This document shows positions 1 to 7,793 of a stretch of DNA of 31,538 bases, piece by piece. Under the pieces are notes generated by a model. That model was not told where the DNA came from, did no database searches, and saw only the letters and a program-made list of their open reading frames with translations. Numbering within the stretch: the stretch's first letter is position 1; each line of letters opens with the position of its first letter. The DNA is from VGPI01 sp964482845 (lineage in GTDB: Bacteria; Cloacimonadota; Cloacimonadia; Cloacimonadales; Cloacimonadaceae). Both the position numbers and the translations under genes were made by a program. The DNA lies in NCBI GenBank assembly GCA_964482845.1, contig CAYZZE010000011.1, positions 1-31,538 on the forward strand, given 5' to 3'.

Positions 1-143
1 ACCTGTTGCATGTTGGGCACCCAAGGGTCAAAGACCGACGGTTTCAAGACAGATCATCAGGCAGGGTACGGGACTACATCAGGTTTTTTTCTTTATTTAT
101 TCTACTTCTAATCTATTTTTTTCGCAGTACCTTGCGCTTTGCT

Positions 144-830
144 TCATCCAAAACAATCCAAAGCTTTCTTTTGTCTTTTCTTGTACTCGGCATCAGAGAA
201 GGTCTGATCATCCTGGCTAGAGAAGAACTCAAGAGCAGCTCTTTGTTTTTTGTTAAAATCAGCAGGAGTATCATCTGATACTGAAGCGACCATAGTCACG
301 AATTTGGATTTATCTGGAGTAATAAATTGCAGGATCTCTTTTGCTGACTTGAAGAGATCAGACCAATCAGGTTTCTTGTACTTATATATGTCTCTTTTGG
401 GGAACATGTTTCGTATCAAAGCCATGCACTGTCCAATACTGACTTGTCCAATATCGTTTCCTCTAGCCGATAACATAGAGAAAAGGATACCCAACCGCCA
501 AGTCATAGCTTTAGCGCATATAGCGTTGAAATAAATACCAATCAAGGGAATGTTGCCTGCAATTTTATCTAACAAGAAATCTGCCAGTACTTCTGGTAGT
601 ATACCCTTAGTAACTTTTACTGCTGCATCTTCTGATACTGGTTCATGTCCGTACAATGCCCTGATATTATTCCACATTGGCCAATATATTCCAGGTATTA
701 CTCCAACATCAGCTACTAGGGTCCAAGGAAAACCCGCTACACCTGACAGTCCTTGTATCCATCCATTGTTTGTAGCCTTAGAGTTAATCAAATCATAACT
801 CTTCTCAGCATTCGTAATTGATGCATCCAT
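144..830 (-). CDS. Small membrane-associated protein, DUF697-like, last gene of the dynamin/Hsp70 operon
   Basis: 228 residues from an ATG with AAGGAG six nucleotides upstream; a TTG ten codons earlier has no such site. Two hydrophobic, glycine-rich stretches (about 23-56 and 93-123) suggest a membrane hairpin of the kind seen in DUF697-type proteins that accompany GTPases; that family assignment is by resemblance only. Residues 49-143 align with residues 437-531 of the Hsp70-like protein encoded just upstream, sharing P-W near the start, LPE in the middle, and AK-x-x-T-x-RLGI with SM-x-x-AR near the end. The C-terminus is charged and holds two copies of a short motif (191-203 and 215-227, period 24). 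The start lies 39 nt after the Hsp70-like stop. Likely role, inferred: membrane anchor or partner for the operon's GTPases and ATPase. Confidence 0.75.
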   Translation of the reverse strand: MDASITNAEKSYDLINSKATNNGWIQGLSGVAGFPWTLVADVGVIPGIYWPMWNNIRALYGHEPVSEDAAVKVTKGILPEVLADFLLDKIAGNIPLIGIYFNAICAKAMTWRLGILFSMLSARGNDIGQVSIGQCMALIRNMFPKRDIYKYKKPDWSDLFKSAKEILQFITPDKSKFVTMVASVSDDTPADFNKKQRAALEFFSSQDDQTFSDAEYKKRQKKALDCFG

Positions 831-869
831 ATTTGTCTCCTTACAATTCATTATTTTCAATCATCTTAA

Positions 870-2591
870 TTAAAAATTTGACAGTGCGTTCTCAATTGTT
901 TGATTGAATCTCTCAACGCTATATCCTCCAACTGCTTCTACTAGTTTCAATATTACTTTTTTTTCTGGAGTTGCTGGTTGTATGGAATTAGGTTGATAGC
1001 ACAACTTCCTAACTAATGTAGAAAGTGATCGTAGATTTATTCCTTGAATCACATTGGATCTAGCAGTTACCATCGACAATACTATGCCTAGTCTTAAGGT
1101 TATTGTTTTAGCAGCAATTGCCTTGTAAAAAACGCTGTACTCGTTTATCTGCATATAATCACGTGATAAATCGGAAACGAGTTCTGGTAGCACAGTTTCG
1201 ACACTTCTATTAATGGTTCTATTCGTTGGCAATTCTAAACCAAAGATTCTTACGATTTCACTCCAAAGAGGTTTAACTATTTCAATGTAGCTCTTGGAGT
1301 TTTGTGCAGTGATGGATGGTAAATATGGAATTTCGGAAAATTCTTCAATATATGCGTCATCCTCATAATATGCGAGAATAACATTGTAGCAATCAAGCGC
1401 TCGTTTTCTAAAGTACTCTTTGTTGTGCGGAACAGATGGGAGATTCAAAGTGGATTGATCATTGCTTCGAGTATCTTGTGTTGCCGTAATTGATCTTTCT
1501 TGTTGGTCAATTAATGAAACAAGATAGTTTGCTCCTCCAAGAACGGTTGCGTATTCAGATCTTTCCCATACTATAGGATTGCACATACCCGTAGATTCTA
1601 ACTCATAGCGCAAGAGAATAAACCTCGAGCTACCACCAACTAGGAGAACATCAGGAATGTCAATATGTAATTTAACCTTCACTTTATCTATAAATGATGA
1701 GATTGAACTAAGAACCTGATTTACGAAGCGTTGTTTTACAATGACCTCAATGTCTTTAGCTGTCAGTTTGATTTTCTTGTTTTCAAGTTGTATTACACCA
1801 TCAGAGTTTGTCTTACTATACTCCTCTTTCAAGTTTTGGATTTGACGTATTATGGTGTTTTTATTTACTCTACAGTATCCTACATCTTCAGCATCAAGGA
1901 GCGAAATAAGGTGCTTGAATATCTCTTCATCAATATCGTATCCCCCTATTCGAATGTCACCATCGGGAGGTAACTCAGGAATCAGTTGAAAATTCCCAGG
2001 TTTGCTCTGTCTTAGGCATGTCCAGTCAAGAGTTCCTCCACCACAATCAAGTACAACTATGTACTCTGTGTTGATGTTGGTCTCAGCAAACCAAGCAAAA
2101 GCGGCTGCTACTGGCTCAGGGACAAAGACGATACCACTATCAGGGAATCCTGCGTTTACTGCGGCTTCTCGAATCAAATTCTCATCCGTTCGACTATATT
2201 GCGAAGGAATAGTAAATACTACCTTGTGGGGCTGCTCCTTAGAAAAGAACGGGTGTAATGAAATTCTGTTGTAGAGCTCGGATAGTAGTTTTTGTAGGAG
2301 GACCTTAGGTGTTGATTTTTGGCAGTTTCCAGCAATAATCACATTTTCTCTTAGTGATCTTTTTAGTGGCTGATCAAGCAAGCCGATAGGATCATCTTTC
2401 CCCAAGCTTACTGCCTCATCTCCACAGTGTATATCTCCACGTTCGGACAGATAGAATAATGATGGAATGTAAGGTCTCTCCTCTTCTCCGATCCGAAACA
2501 GCTCTGGACGCATTGATGATGAATCAAAATAAGCCATCTTGGTTCGTGATGTCCCGAAATCTATTGAAACGATGCTTTTATGATCCTTCAT
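870..2591 (-). CDS. Hsp70-like (actin-fold) ATPase with a non-canonical C-terminal domain
   Basis: 573 residues. The N-terminal 360 form an Hsp70 nucleotide-binding domain: phosphate-1 loop IDFGTSRTKMAY (10-21), connect segment with VPEPVAAAFAW (157-167), phosphate-2 loop LDCGGGTLDW (181-190), GGYD (216-219), and adenosine motif LLVGGSSR (316-323). The usual beta-sandwich substrate-binding domain and helical lid are absent. A linker (about 365-390) leads to a domain whose residues 437-531 match the small membrane protein encoded next. I chose the ATG at 2591 because MKDHKSIVSIDFG is the normal Hsp70 beginning; it overlaps the end of the upstream GTPase gene by 14 nt, implying coupled translation. 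The ATPase may switch an assembly rather than fold clients; this is inference. Hsp70 fold assignment is secure, function is not. Confidence 0.9.
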   Translation of the reverse strand: MKDHKSIVSIDFGTSRTKMAYFDSSSMRPELFRIGEEERPYIPSLFYLSERGDIHCGDEAVSLGKDDPIGLLDQPLKRSLRENVIIAGNCQKSTPKVLLQKLLSELYNRISLHPFFSKEQPHKVVFTIPSQYSRTDENLIREAAVNAGFPDSGIVFVPEPVAAAFAWFAETNINTEYIVVLDCGGGTLDWTCLRQSKPGNFQLIPELPPDGDIRIGGYDIDEEIFKHLISLLDAEDVGYCRVNKNTIIRQIQNLKEEYSKTNSDGVIQLENKKIKLTAKDIEVIVKQRFVNQVLSSISSFIDKVKVKLHIDIPDVLLVGGSSRFILLRYELESTGMCNPIVWERSEYATVLGGANYLVSLIDQQERSITATQDTRSNDQSTLNLPSVPHNKEYFRKRALDCYNVILAYYEDDAYIEEFSEIPYLPSITAQNSKSYIEIVKPLWSEIVRIFGLELPTNRTINRSVETVLPELVSDLSRDYMQINEYSVFYKAIAAKTITLRLGIVLSMVTARSNVIQGINLRSLSTLVRKLCYQPNSIQPATPEKKVILKLVEAVGGYSVERFNQTIENALSNF

Positions 2592-4212
2592 ACTGGGTAC
2601 TCTCAAGATTCTCCATAATTCTCTTGCACACGATGATAGCATGATCATAAATTAGCTTGCCATACATAGATTTCTTTACAGAGAAATCCCTATTTAGCTG
2701 TTTGGCTATTTTTAGCAAACCCTCATCATTAATGCTCTTATCGCAGTTAAGCCTACGCTCAATACTCGATCCTGATATCCCAAACAAGAATTGTAAAATC
2801 CTCTTGTCAGAGGTGTCAAATGCATCTATCTCATGCTCGATTAACTTCAGGCACCTGATATCATCCTGGAAAAAATCAAAGCAGAGTTTTGAAAAATAGT
2901 TAATATCAACTATCTTCTTTAACATTGACTCTAAAAGCTCGGTATTGGTGACTATCACATGTTGAGTGTCATCAATATACTGCTTAACATGATCAAATCC
3001 TTCCTCACCAGCTATAACCCTTAGTGCTTGGTTAGCATTATCCATGAGTTCTGTTTGTTTAATCAGTTCTTGCTCAATTTTTATCTTTACCTCTGAGCCG
3101 ACTTCGGCAGCCTTGCTGACAGCTGATCCTAGTTTAATAATTTTGGCTTTTGAAATGAAGTGATTTGTTAATAAATCTGATAGTTGAGATACACCACTTA
3201 AAGAGAGCAACTCAAACTGAAGATCATTAACTTTGTTGATGTCTTTGTGTTTTGCGTATCTGCAACATAAGGGTAGCACAAGCCAGCTGATTTTGCTTTT
3301 CACCGAACTAATAGGAAAATCTTCTTGAGTTAGAAGATCATCCTCGATATCACTTTTGTTTTTGCTATTTACATAATCGAGCAGTTCTTGCCATACATCC
3401 CCACTAGTATTAGCAACAACATTGGCAAGAAGACCACTCGTGGGTATTATGCATGATACCTTACCTTCAAGTTCAGTCTCAAATTTCTTAGCTCTCACCC
3501 AAGCCTTTTCCCATGCCTGACCATCAAAATGCTCCCATTTCTGAAGTGCAGCTATACTGTTATAAGCTGAAGCTCCTGGTAATCTAGTCTTTGCACCAAA
3601 TAGACTAAGAATCTCCTTATCGTCTGTCCTCATGCTTGGATTTATCACATAAACAATAGCGTCAGCACTACCTCCATGCATAAGTGTCTGTTCTTCTAAC
3701 AGGAAACCTAGTGTAGCATTTTCATGTTCCTGTATTGTACTACGAGTTCCAGGTGTGTCCACGATACTAGTAGTTTGCAACAGCTCAGAACTCGAATAAA
3801 AGTCTATCCATTTAGTTTGTTTTATATTATCTTGAGTGCCAATCCATTTAGATATCTCATGGAGAGGATGGTCACTTACACTTCCGTCTTGCCAGTATAC
3901 CCGGAAAAATCTGACATTTGATTCCTTTGAATATCTAAACCAATTAATAGTTGCAGTCGTTTCATTGATTCCAACTGGTGCTAGATCTGCACCAATAATC
4001 GAATTTAATAGGGTTGATTTCCCAGATCTCATTTGTCCAATGAACGCTATTGTAAATGGAGACTTTAGTGTTTCCATCAATCGTAGTGATTCAATTCTTG
4101 ATGAGTAATCAGCAGTAACTGGATGCCTTACCAACTCTCTGGGGTAATAGTAAGAGAAATCCTGTATCAGTTCCTCTATTTTATCGTAGGAGAACAAGAT
4201 ATCAGTTTTCAC
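2578..4212 (-). CDS. Dynamin-like GTPase B (degenerate G4)
   Basis: 544 residues from a GTG whose codon overlaps the previous stop (GTGA), indicating translational coupling. The G domain shows P-loop GQMRSGKS (59-66), switch threonines in ETTATINW (84-91) and G3 DTPG (152-155). Where G4 (N/TKxD) is expected there is AYNSIAALQKWE (216-227), without a standard guanine-specifying aspartate; such drift is common in bacterial dynamin relatives. The remainder looks helical with charged heptad-like stretches (about 360-470), consistent with a stalk, and has no clear membrane segment. Tandem dynamin-like genes often form hetero-oligomers, so pairing with the upstream GTPase is likely. Role in membrane binding or remodelling is inferred from the family. 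Confidence 0.88.
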   Translation of the reverse strand: MKTDILFSYDKIEELIQDFSYYYPRELVRHPVTADYSSRIESLRLMETLKSPFTIAFIGQMRSGKSTLLNSIIGADLAPVGINETTATINWFRYSKESNVRFFRVYWQDGSVSDHPLHEISKWIGTQDNIKQTKWIDFYSSSELLQTTSIVDTPGTRSTIQEHENATLGFLLEEQTLMHGGSADAIVYVINPSMRTDDKEILSLFGAKTRLPGASAYNSIAALQKWEHFDGQAWEKAWVRAKKFETELEGKVSCIIPTSGLLANVVANTSGDVWQELLDYVNSKNKSDIEDDLLTQEDFPISSVKSKISWLVLPLCCRYAKHKDINKVNDLQFELLSLSGVSQLSDLLTNHFISKAKIIKLGSAVSKAAEVGSEVKIKIEQELIKQTELMDNANQALRVIAGEEGFDHVKQYIDDTQHVIVTNTELLESMLKKIVDINYFSKLCFDFFQDDIRCLKLIEHEIDAFDTSDKRILQFLFGISGSSIERRLNCDKSINDEGLLKIAKQLNRDFSVKKSMYGKLIYDHAIIVCKRIMENLESTQYEGS

Positions 4213-6065
4213 TTGTTAATCTCTTGTATCCCTTGATTTATGTCATCAATAATAACCTTAACTCTGCTGATCCTCTCTTGCAGATCTTCAGTGTTGGATT
4301 TTCTTTGTTCTTGAGTCTGCTGTCTGGCTATTTGTATTTCTGCCAATCGATTCTTAAAACTTTCTTCCCTTTTCTTTATGGCAAGTCCCAAAATATCACG
4401 AATTCTCTTGTCATATTGAATAAAAGTATTCTCGAAGCATCTGATAGACTCGGATTGCATTCTCCTAGCAGTATCGCATAGAATCGATTCTAAACTCCTA
4501 ACGTACTCCTCTTTTTTCCTTTTTTGGGCATCGATTGTAGCGAGTGAGCACCCAATCGCTCCACCAATAATTGTGACAATGAGGCTCGGAGGGAAAATAA
4601 CACCCGCAACTATACTAGCCAACATCCCTCCCGCCATCCCTCCGTACATGGCAGTTCGTGCTTTCTCAAAAGTGCTCGTGGGTATCCCAAGAGACTCTTT
4701 TGGTCTTACATCAACGCTCGTGAACGTTACCTGGTCAGCGACAAATTCGCTTTGCAATAGGGTCTGTGACAGACCTGAACATAACTCATACTCTTTCTTG
4801 TTATGATTCTCCAGGATCTCGTTTATCAAATCGTGACATTTATCTATGAATATTGAGAGAATCTCTTGTGCAGCTTTATTCAAGTCCTCAGGACTAGCAT
4901 TCATCTCTCTTATCTCTTTTACAACACTCGATACTAGAGAACCGTTCGGAGACGGGTCGAGATCTCTAAATAATGTATCTCTTGTCGCCCTTTTCAGTGT
5001 GTCTAGGTTGTCCTGAAAATCTTTAACTAATCCTGGATACTCTGTGTTTCTCCAGTTCTCATACTTTGATCTTTCATCGAGTATCTGTTTTTCGGCTGAA
5101 TCAAGCTGTTCTTTAGTTTCTGCCGAAACTATAATCATTCGTTCTGTGAGCAGCCTGTGTATTTCTATAGCATGTGATATCATGCTTATCAACAAGTTCT
5201 GATACAACTTATCGTTTTTCTGCGGAATAAGATGGTTATACAAGAAATAAAGAACTTTCGAAAAGCCACTTCGATCAAGTTCCGTTCCTGACTTTTGCTT
5301 GTCAGCTTTTTGTTTAAGTCTTGAACTAACTGGAAAGTAAAGCAACTTGTCTTTTGAAACATTAAGCTCTTTAGCTAGGATCTCTTTGTTTCTGTTCATC
5401 CAGGCTTCCCACTGGGTCTGCGGGACAAGATCGATTTTTGTTTGAACGAAAAAGATGTAAGATGATAAGTTTTTTAACCTCTGCAAGTAATCAATTTCTG
5501 ATCTGCTAAGTAGAGTCTCCACAGAATCACATACGAAAAAAATCGCATCAGCGTTAGGAACATATCTCCAGGTTATCTCTTTGTGTTGTTTGATAATCCC
5601 ACCAAGTCCAGGTGTGTCGATAATGACAATGCCTTTTTTAAGAAGTGGATTTGGGCTTTGAACGGCTATGAACTCCACATGTTTTCTATTTCCGGGGTTA
5701 TCGTCTTCGGTGCCATATTCTGCAATTTCACTTTCTGTGATTACTTTATTCTGTAATACATTGTCATTGTCTTTGAAGTAAACTCTTATCTTGTTCTCTT
5801 TGCCGTATACAAGTTTGTAAACTGTTGATGTTGCGATATCATCTTGAACTGGAACGAGATTACTCTGTCCTAACAACGAATTGATAAAGCTACTCTTCCC
5901 CTTCTTGATTTCTCCGATTACTACAATCCTGAATATGCCTTTCTGGAAATTAGCGTTCAGTTTATGCAGTTTCTCGACGGCCTCCGATTGACCAATGATT
6001 GATCCTATATCGGCTAATTTACTAATAGTGCTTTCTATTTGCATTGATTCTGAACTGATTGCCAT
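4209..6065 (-). CDS. Dynamin-like GTPase A with C-terminal membrane hairpin
   Basis: 618 residues. All GTPase motifs are visible: P-loop GEIKKGKSS (51-59), switch threonines in ATSTVY (78-83), DTPG (150-153) and G4 TKID (209-212). Long helical, charged segments (about 310-430 and 515-618) look like a dynamin stalk. Residues about 474-510 form a glycine-rich hydrophobic pair of segments, matching the paddle or membrane hairpin of bacterial dynamin-like proteins. The ATG has GAGG six nucleotides upstream, and only 7 nt separate it from the stop of the protease gene, whose TGA merges with the ribosome-binding site. Expected action: GTP-driven assembly on the cytoplasmic membrane, probably together with GTPase B. 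Confidence 0.9.
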   Translation of the reverse strand: MAISSESMQIESTISKLADIGSIIGQSEAVEKLHKLNANFQKGIFRIVVIGEIKKGKSSFINSLLGQSNLVPVQDDIATSTVYKLVYGKENKIRVYFKDNDNVLQNKVITESEIAEYGTEDDNPGNRKHVEFIAVQSPNPLLKKGIVIIDTPGLGGIIKQHKEITWRYVPNADAIFFVCDSVETLLSRSEIDYLQRLKNLSSYIFFVQTKIDLVPQTQWEAWMNRNKEILAKELNVSKDKLLYFPVSSRLKQKADKQKSGTELDRSGFSKVLYFLYNHLIPQKNDKLYQNLLISMISHAIEIHRLLTERMIIVSAETKEQLDSAEKQILDERSKYENWRNTEYPGLVKDFQDNLDTLKRATRDTLFRDLDPSPNGSLVSSVVKEIREMNASPEDLNKAAQEILSIFIDKCHDLINEILENHNKKEYELCSGLSQTLLQSEFVADQVTFTSVDVRPKESLGIPTSTFEKARTAMYGGMAGGMLASIVAGVIFPPSLIVTIIGGAIGCSLATIDAQKRKKEEYVRSLESILCDTARRMQSESIRCFENTFIQYDKRIRDILGLAIKKREESFKNRLAEIQIARQQTQEQRKSNTEDLQERISRVKVIIDDINQGIQEINK

Positions 6066-6072
6066 GCTTACC

Positions 6073-7044
6073 TCATATATTCACTAGAAGCTGTTCAATA
6101 TCTGTATCACTTAGGTTATCTATGTATGATGCAAAATCTTGCTCATGGTAGGGTGGAGTAAGAACTTGCTCTGTATTCATTAGATCACTTGTATCCTGAT
6201 GGCTATCTAAGTAATTCGTTAACTGATGCCCCCAATCTGATGCTAGTCCGTTTGGTGCAAAGTCAGTAGCTACGTAGTTAAAACCAGAATCTTCCCAAGC
6301 ATCAACGAAGTCGTTAAGGGCATATTGTTTACCAGCACCATTGGGATCACCAGAGTCATTAATTATCACTTGTGGGTTATTTGGATCGGTAAAATCTACT
6401 CCTGTTACCCATATCGCATGATCTGCAGACTGATGAAAGAAGTCTTCAATCGGTTCTCCGTTCCACAACTCACCAGAATCAACTCCAACGATGACCTTTC
6501 TACCTTCAGCTAATTCACTTAATAAATCTTGAATTGATGCATCATGGTTAGTATGGCATGGAATTCCGTGCAGTTCGAGTAGATTTCCAACGTCATCAGG
6601 GCTCATTCCCCTGTCGGTTAGCCAACCATTTGCGGTAGCCTCATAAACAAGTTGTGATTCGGATATCGGCTCGTCAGTAAATTGTTCTATGATGCCCCTT
6701 TGAGCCTGTACAGCACAAGTAAAATCAGTATCTTGTTGTTGCCAATGTGACATATCAGCATTTGGTGTGCCAATAACAGCTGGGTTGTCGTCCCAAGGCA
6801 TATGCACATCATCAATGTTAAAGCCTAATGAATCGTAGGATTCTTCTAGGCCCATTTCTTGATTATTCCCCCATGTGTTAATTCTGATGCCACCTGATAT
6901 TGTTGGAGTAATATCGCCGACTAGCTGATAGTCTTCGAAAACCCAAGCACCATCGTTAACATTATTGGGTTCAATTGTTAATGAGTTGCCTAAAGACTCA
7001 TCCATCTGATCGTCATAGTCAACTATGTCATCAAATTCATGCAT
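6073..7044 (-). CDS. C39-like papain-fold cysteine protease, first gene of the operon
   Basis: 323 residues. The start at 7044 is set by AAGGAG (7051-7056) six nucleotides upstream; the frame stays open 19 codons further but without a comparable site. After an acidic, probably flexible N-terminus (1-95) comes a C39-like domain: oxyanion glutamine around 104 and nucleophile Cys110 in WQQQDTDFTCAVQAQ, His209 in DHAIWVTG and Asp230 in IINDSG. The triad appears complete. There is no signal peptide, no transmembrane segment and no ABC transporter nearby, so this is not a bacteriocin-exporting C39 protein; it probably acts in the cytosol. It heads the operon, so activation by or against the GTPase/Hsp70 partners is an attractive but unproven idea. 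Substrate unknown. Confidence 0.82.
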   Translation of the reverse strand: MHEFDDIVDYDDQMDESLGNSLTIEPNNVNDGAWVFEDYQLVGDITPTISGGIRINTWGNNQEMGLEESYDSLGFNIDDVHMPWDDNPAVIGTPNADMSHWQQQDTDFTCAVQAQRGIIEQFTDEPISESQLVYEATANGWLTDRGMSPDDVGNLLELHGIPCHTNHDASIQDLLSELAEGRKVIVGVDSGELWNGEPIEDFFHQSADHAIWVTGVDFTDPNNPQVIINDSGDPNGAGKQYALNDFVDAWEDSGFNYVATDFAPNGLASDWGHQLTNYLDSHQDTSDLMNTEQVLTPPYHEQDFASYIDNLSDTDIEQLLVNI

Positions 7045-7118
7045 GTATATCTCCTTCTTGTGTTTTCTGATATATCTGGTAGCAGAATTCCATTTACCCA
7101 AGTTTACAAATCTCGGCT

Positions 7119-7136
7119 ATTAACGATTTTGTCAAT
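7119..7136 (-). promoter_or_regulatory. Possible operator/promoter element of the protease-dynamin operon
   Basis: The 194-nt gap between the divergent protease and lysozyme genes contains a TTGACA on the minus strand (7130-7135) overlapping an imperfect 18-bp palindrome (arms ATTAAC at 7119-7124 and GTCAAT at 7131-7136, one mismatch). The hexamer 17 nt downstream (GATTTG) is a poor -10, so the promoter assignment is weak. An operator overlapping a -35 would fit a repressed accessory operon, but this is speculation. Confidence 0.25.
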
Positions 7137-7509
7137 CAAAAAAATCTGTCGCATCGTTATGCATCCTGATTTGGCAGTATACGGGGCAGTGCTTTCCTGA
7201 CTCTGGATCGATGATTACCACTGGAACAAGGAGATAGCATGCCCGAAGCGTTGATGAACCGAATCAAAGCTCAGTTGGTCAGACATGAGGGTCTGAGACC
7301 GAAGCCTTATCGCTGTACGGCAGGTAACCTGACCATCGGTATCGGCCGCAATCTCGATGATCGGGGCATCTCCCAGAAAGAAGCTTATGCCATGCTGGAG
7401 CGAGATATCCAGGACAGCGAGCAGTGGCTGATTGACAAGATGCCCGAGATTTACAACAAGCTCGATGAGGGTCGCCAGTCGGTGCTGCTGAACATGTGTA
7501 TAAGCATCC

Positions 7510-7536
7510 CACAAAGCCGCTTCGCTCCTTTGCGTG
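7510..7536 (+). repeat. Small palindromic insertion inside the lysozyme remnant
   Basis: CACAAAG (7510-7516) pairs with CTTTGCGTG (7528-7536) allowing a 2-nt bulge, around an 11-nt loop. It lies inside the extra codons of the lysozyme. The motif resembles short dispersed palindromes built around TTCACGCAAAGG that I recall from many bacterial genomes; that comparison is from memory. Confidence 0.4.
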
Positions 7537-7712
7537 AACCCTGCCATCTTGGTATCAAGGGACTTCTGGAGTTCAAGAACACACTGGCCTTAATCAGTGA
7601 CGGAGACTGGGATCGGGCCGGCAACGGTATGCTTGCCTCCAAGTGGGCAAAGCAGGTTGGTCGCAGAGCCATTGAACTATCCGATCCGGGTCTTGAATTA
7701 AGTTTTTTTTAC

Positions 7713-7741
7713 TTGACGTATGAACCCTTTGATTTTTCTAT
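7713..7741 (+). promoter_or_regulatory. Weak candidate promoter for the secreted nuclease gene
   Basis: TTGACG (7713-7718) is followed after 17 nt by TTCTAT (7736-7741), matching three of six -10 positions. It follows a T-run (7703-7710) and sits about 50 nt ahead of the strong AAGGAGG at 7783-7789 and the ATG at 7794. Position is sensible, sequence match modest. Confidence 0.3.
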
Positions 7742-7793
7742 CACACTAGAGAGTTTTGCTTTTGACACAAAGCGCATAATTCAAGGAGGAATT

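Larger units (their letters stand above)
7239..7793 (+). pseudogene. Decayed T4-type (GH24) phage lysozyme, stop codon lost
   Basis: The ATG at 7239 has AAGGAG five nucleotides upstream. Residues about 6-150 match T4-type lysozymes, including the E-8aa-(D/C)-5aa-T catalytic pattern (E in HEGL, C in YRCTAGN, T in LTIGIG). Where the family has a short turn (NMxFNLG), this copy has about 14 extra residues (codons 7500-7547) containing a hairpin-forming sequence, which should disrupt the core. The family's end is reached near 7685, but there is no stop: the frame continues through AT-rich leader sequence into the next gene. A +2 frame gives a TGA at once (7692-7694). Two defects make a functional muramidase unlikely. 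Readthrough as one 2141-residue fusion cannot be excluded, but a strong ribosome-binding site and signal peptide follow. Confidence 0.6.

Noticed and set aside
60..110. T-rich run near the left edge considered as a terminator
   Set aside because: No matching stem upstream on either strand.
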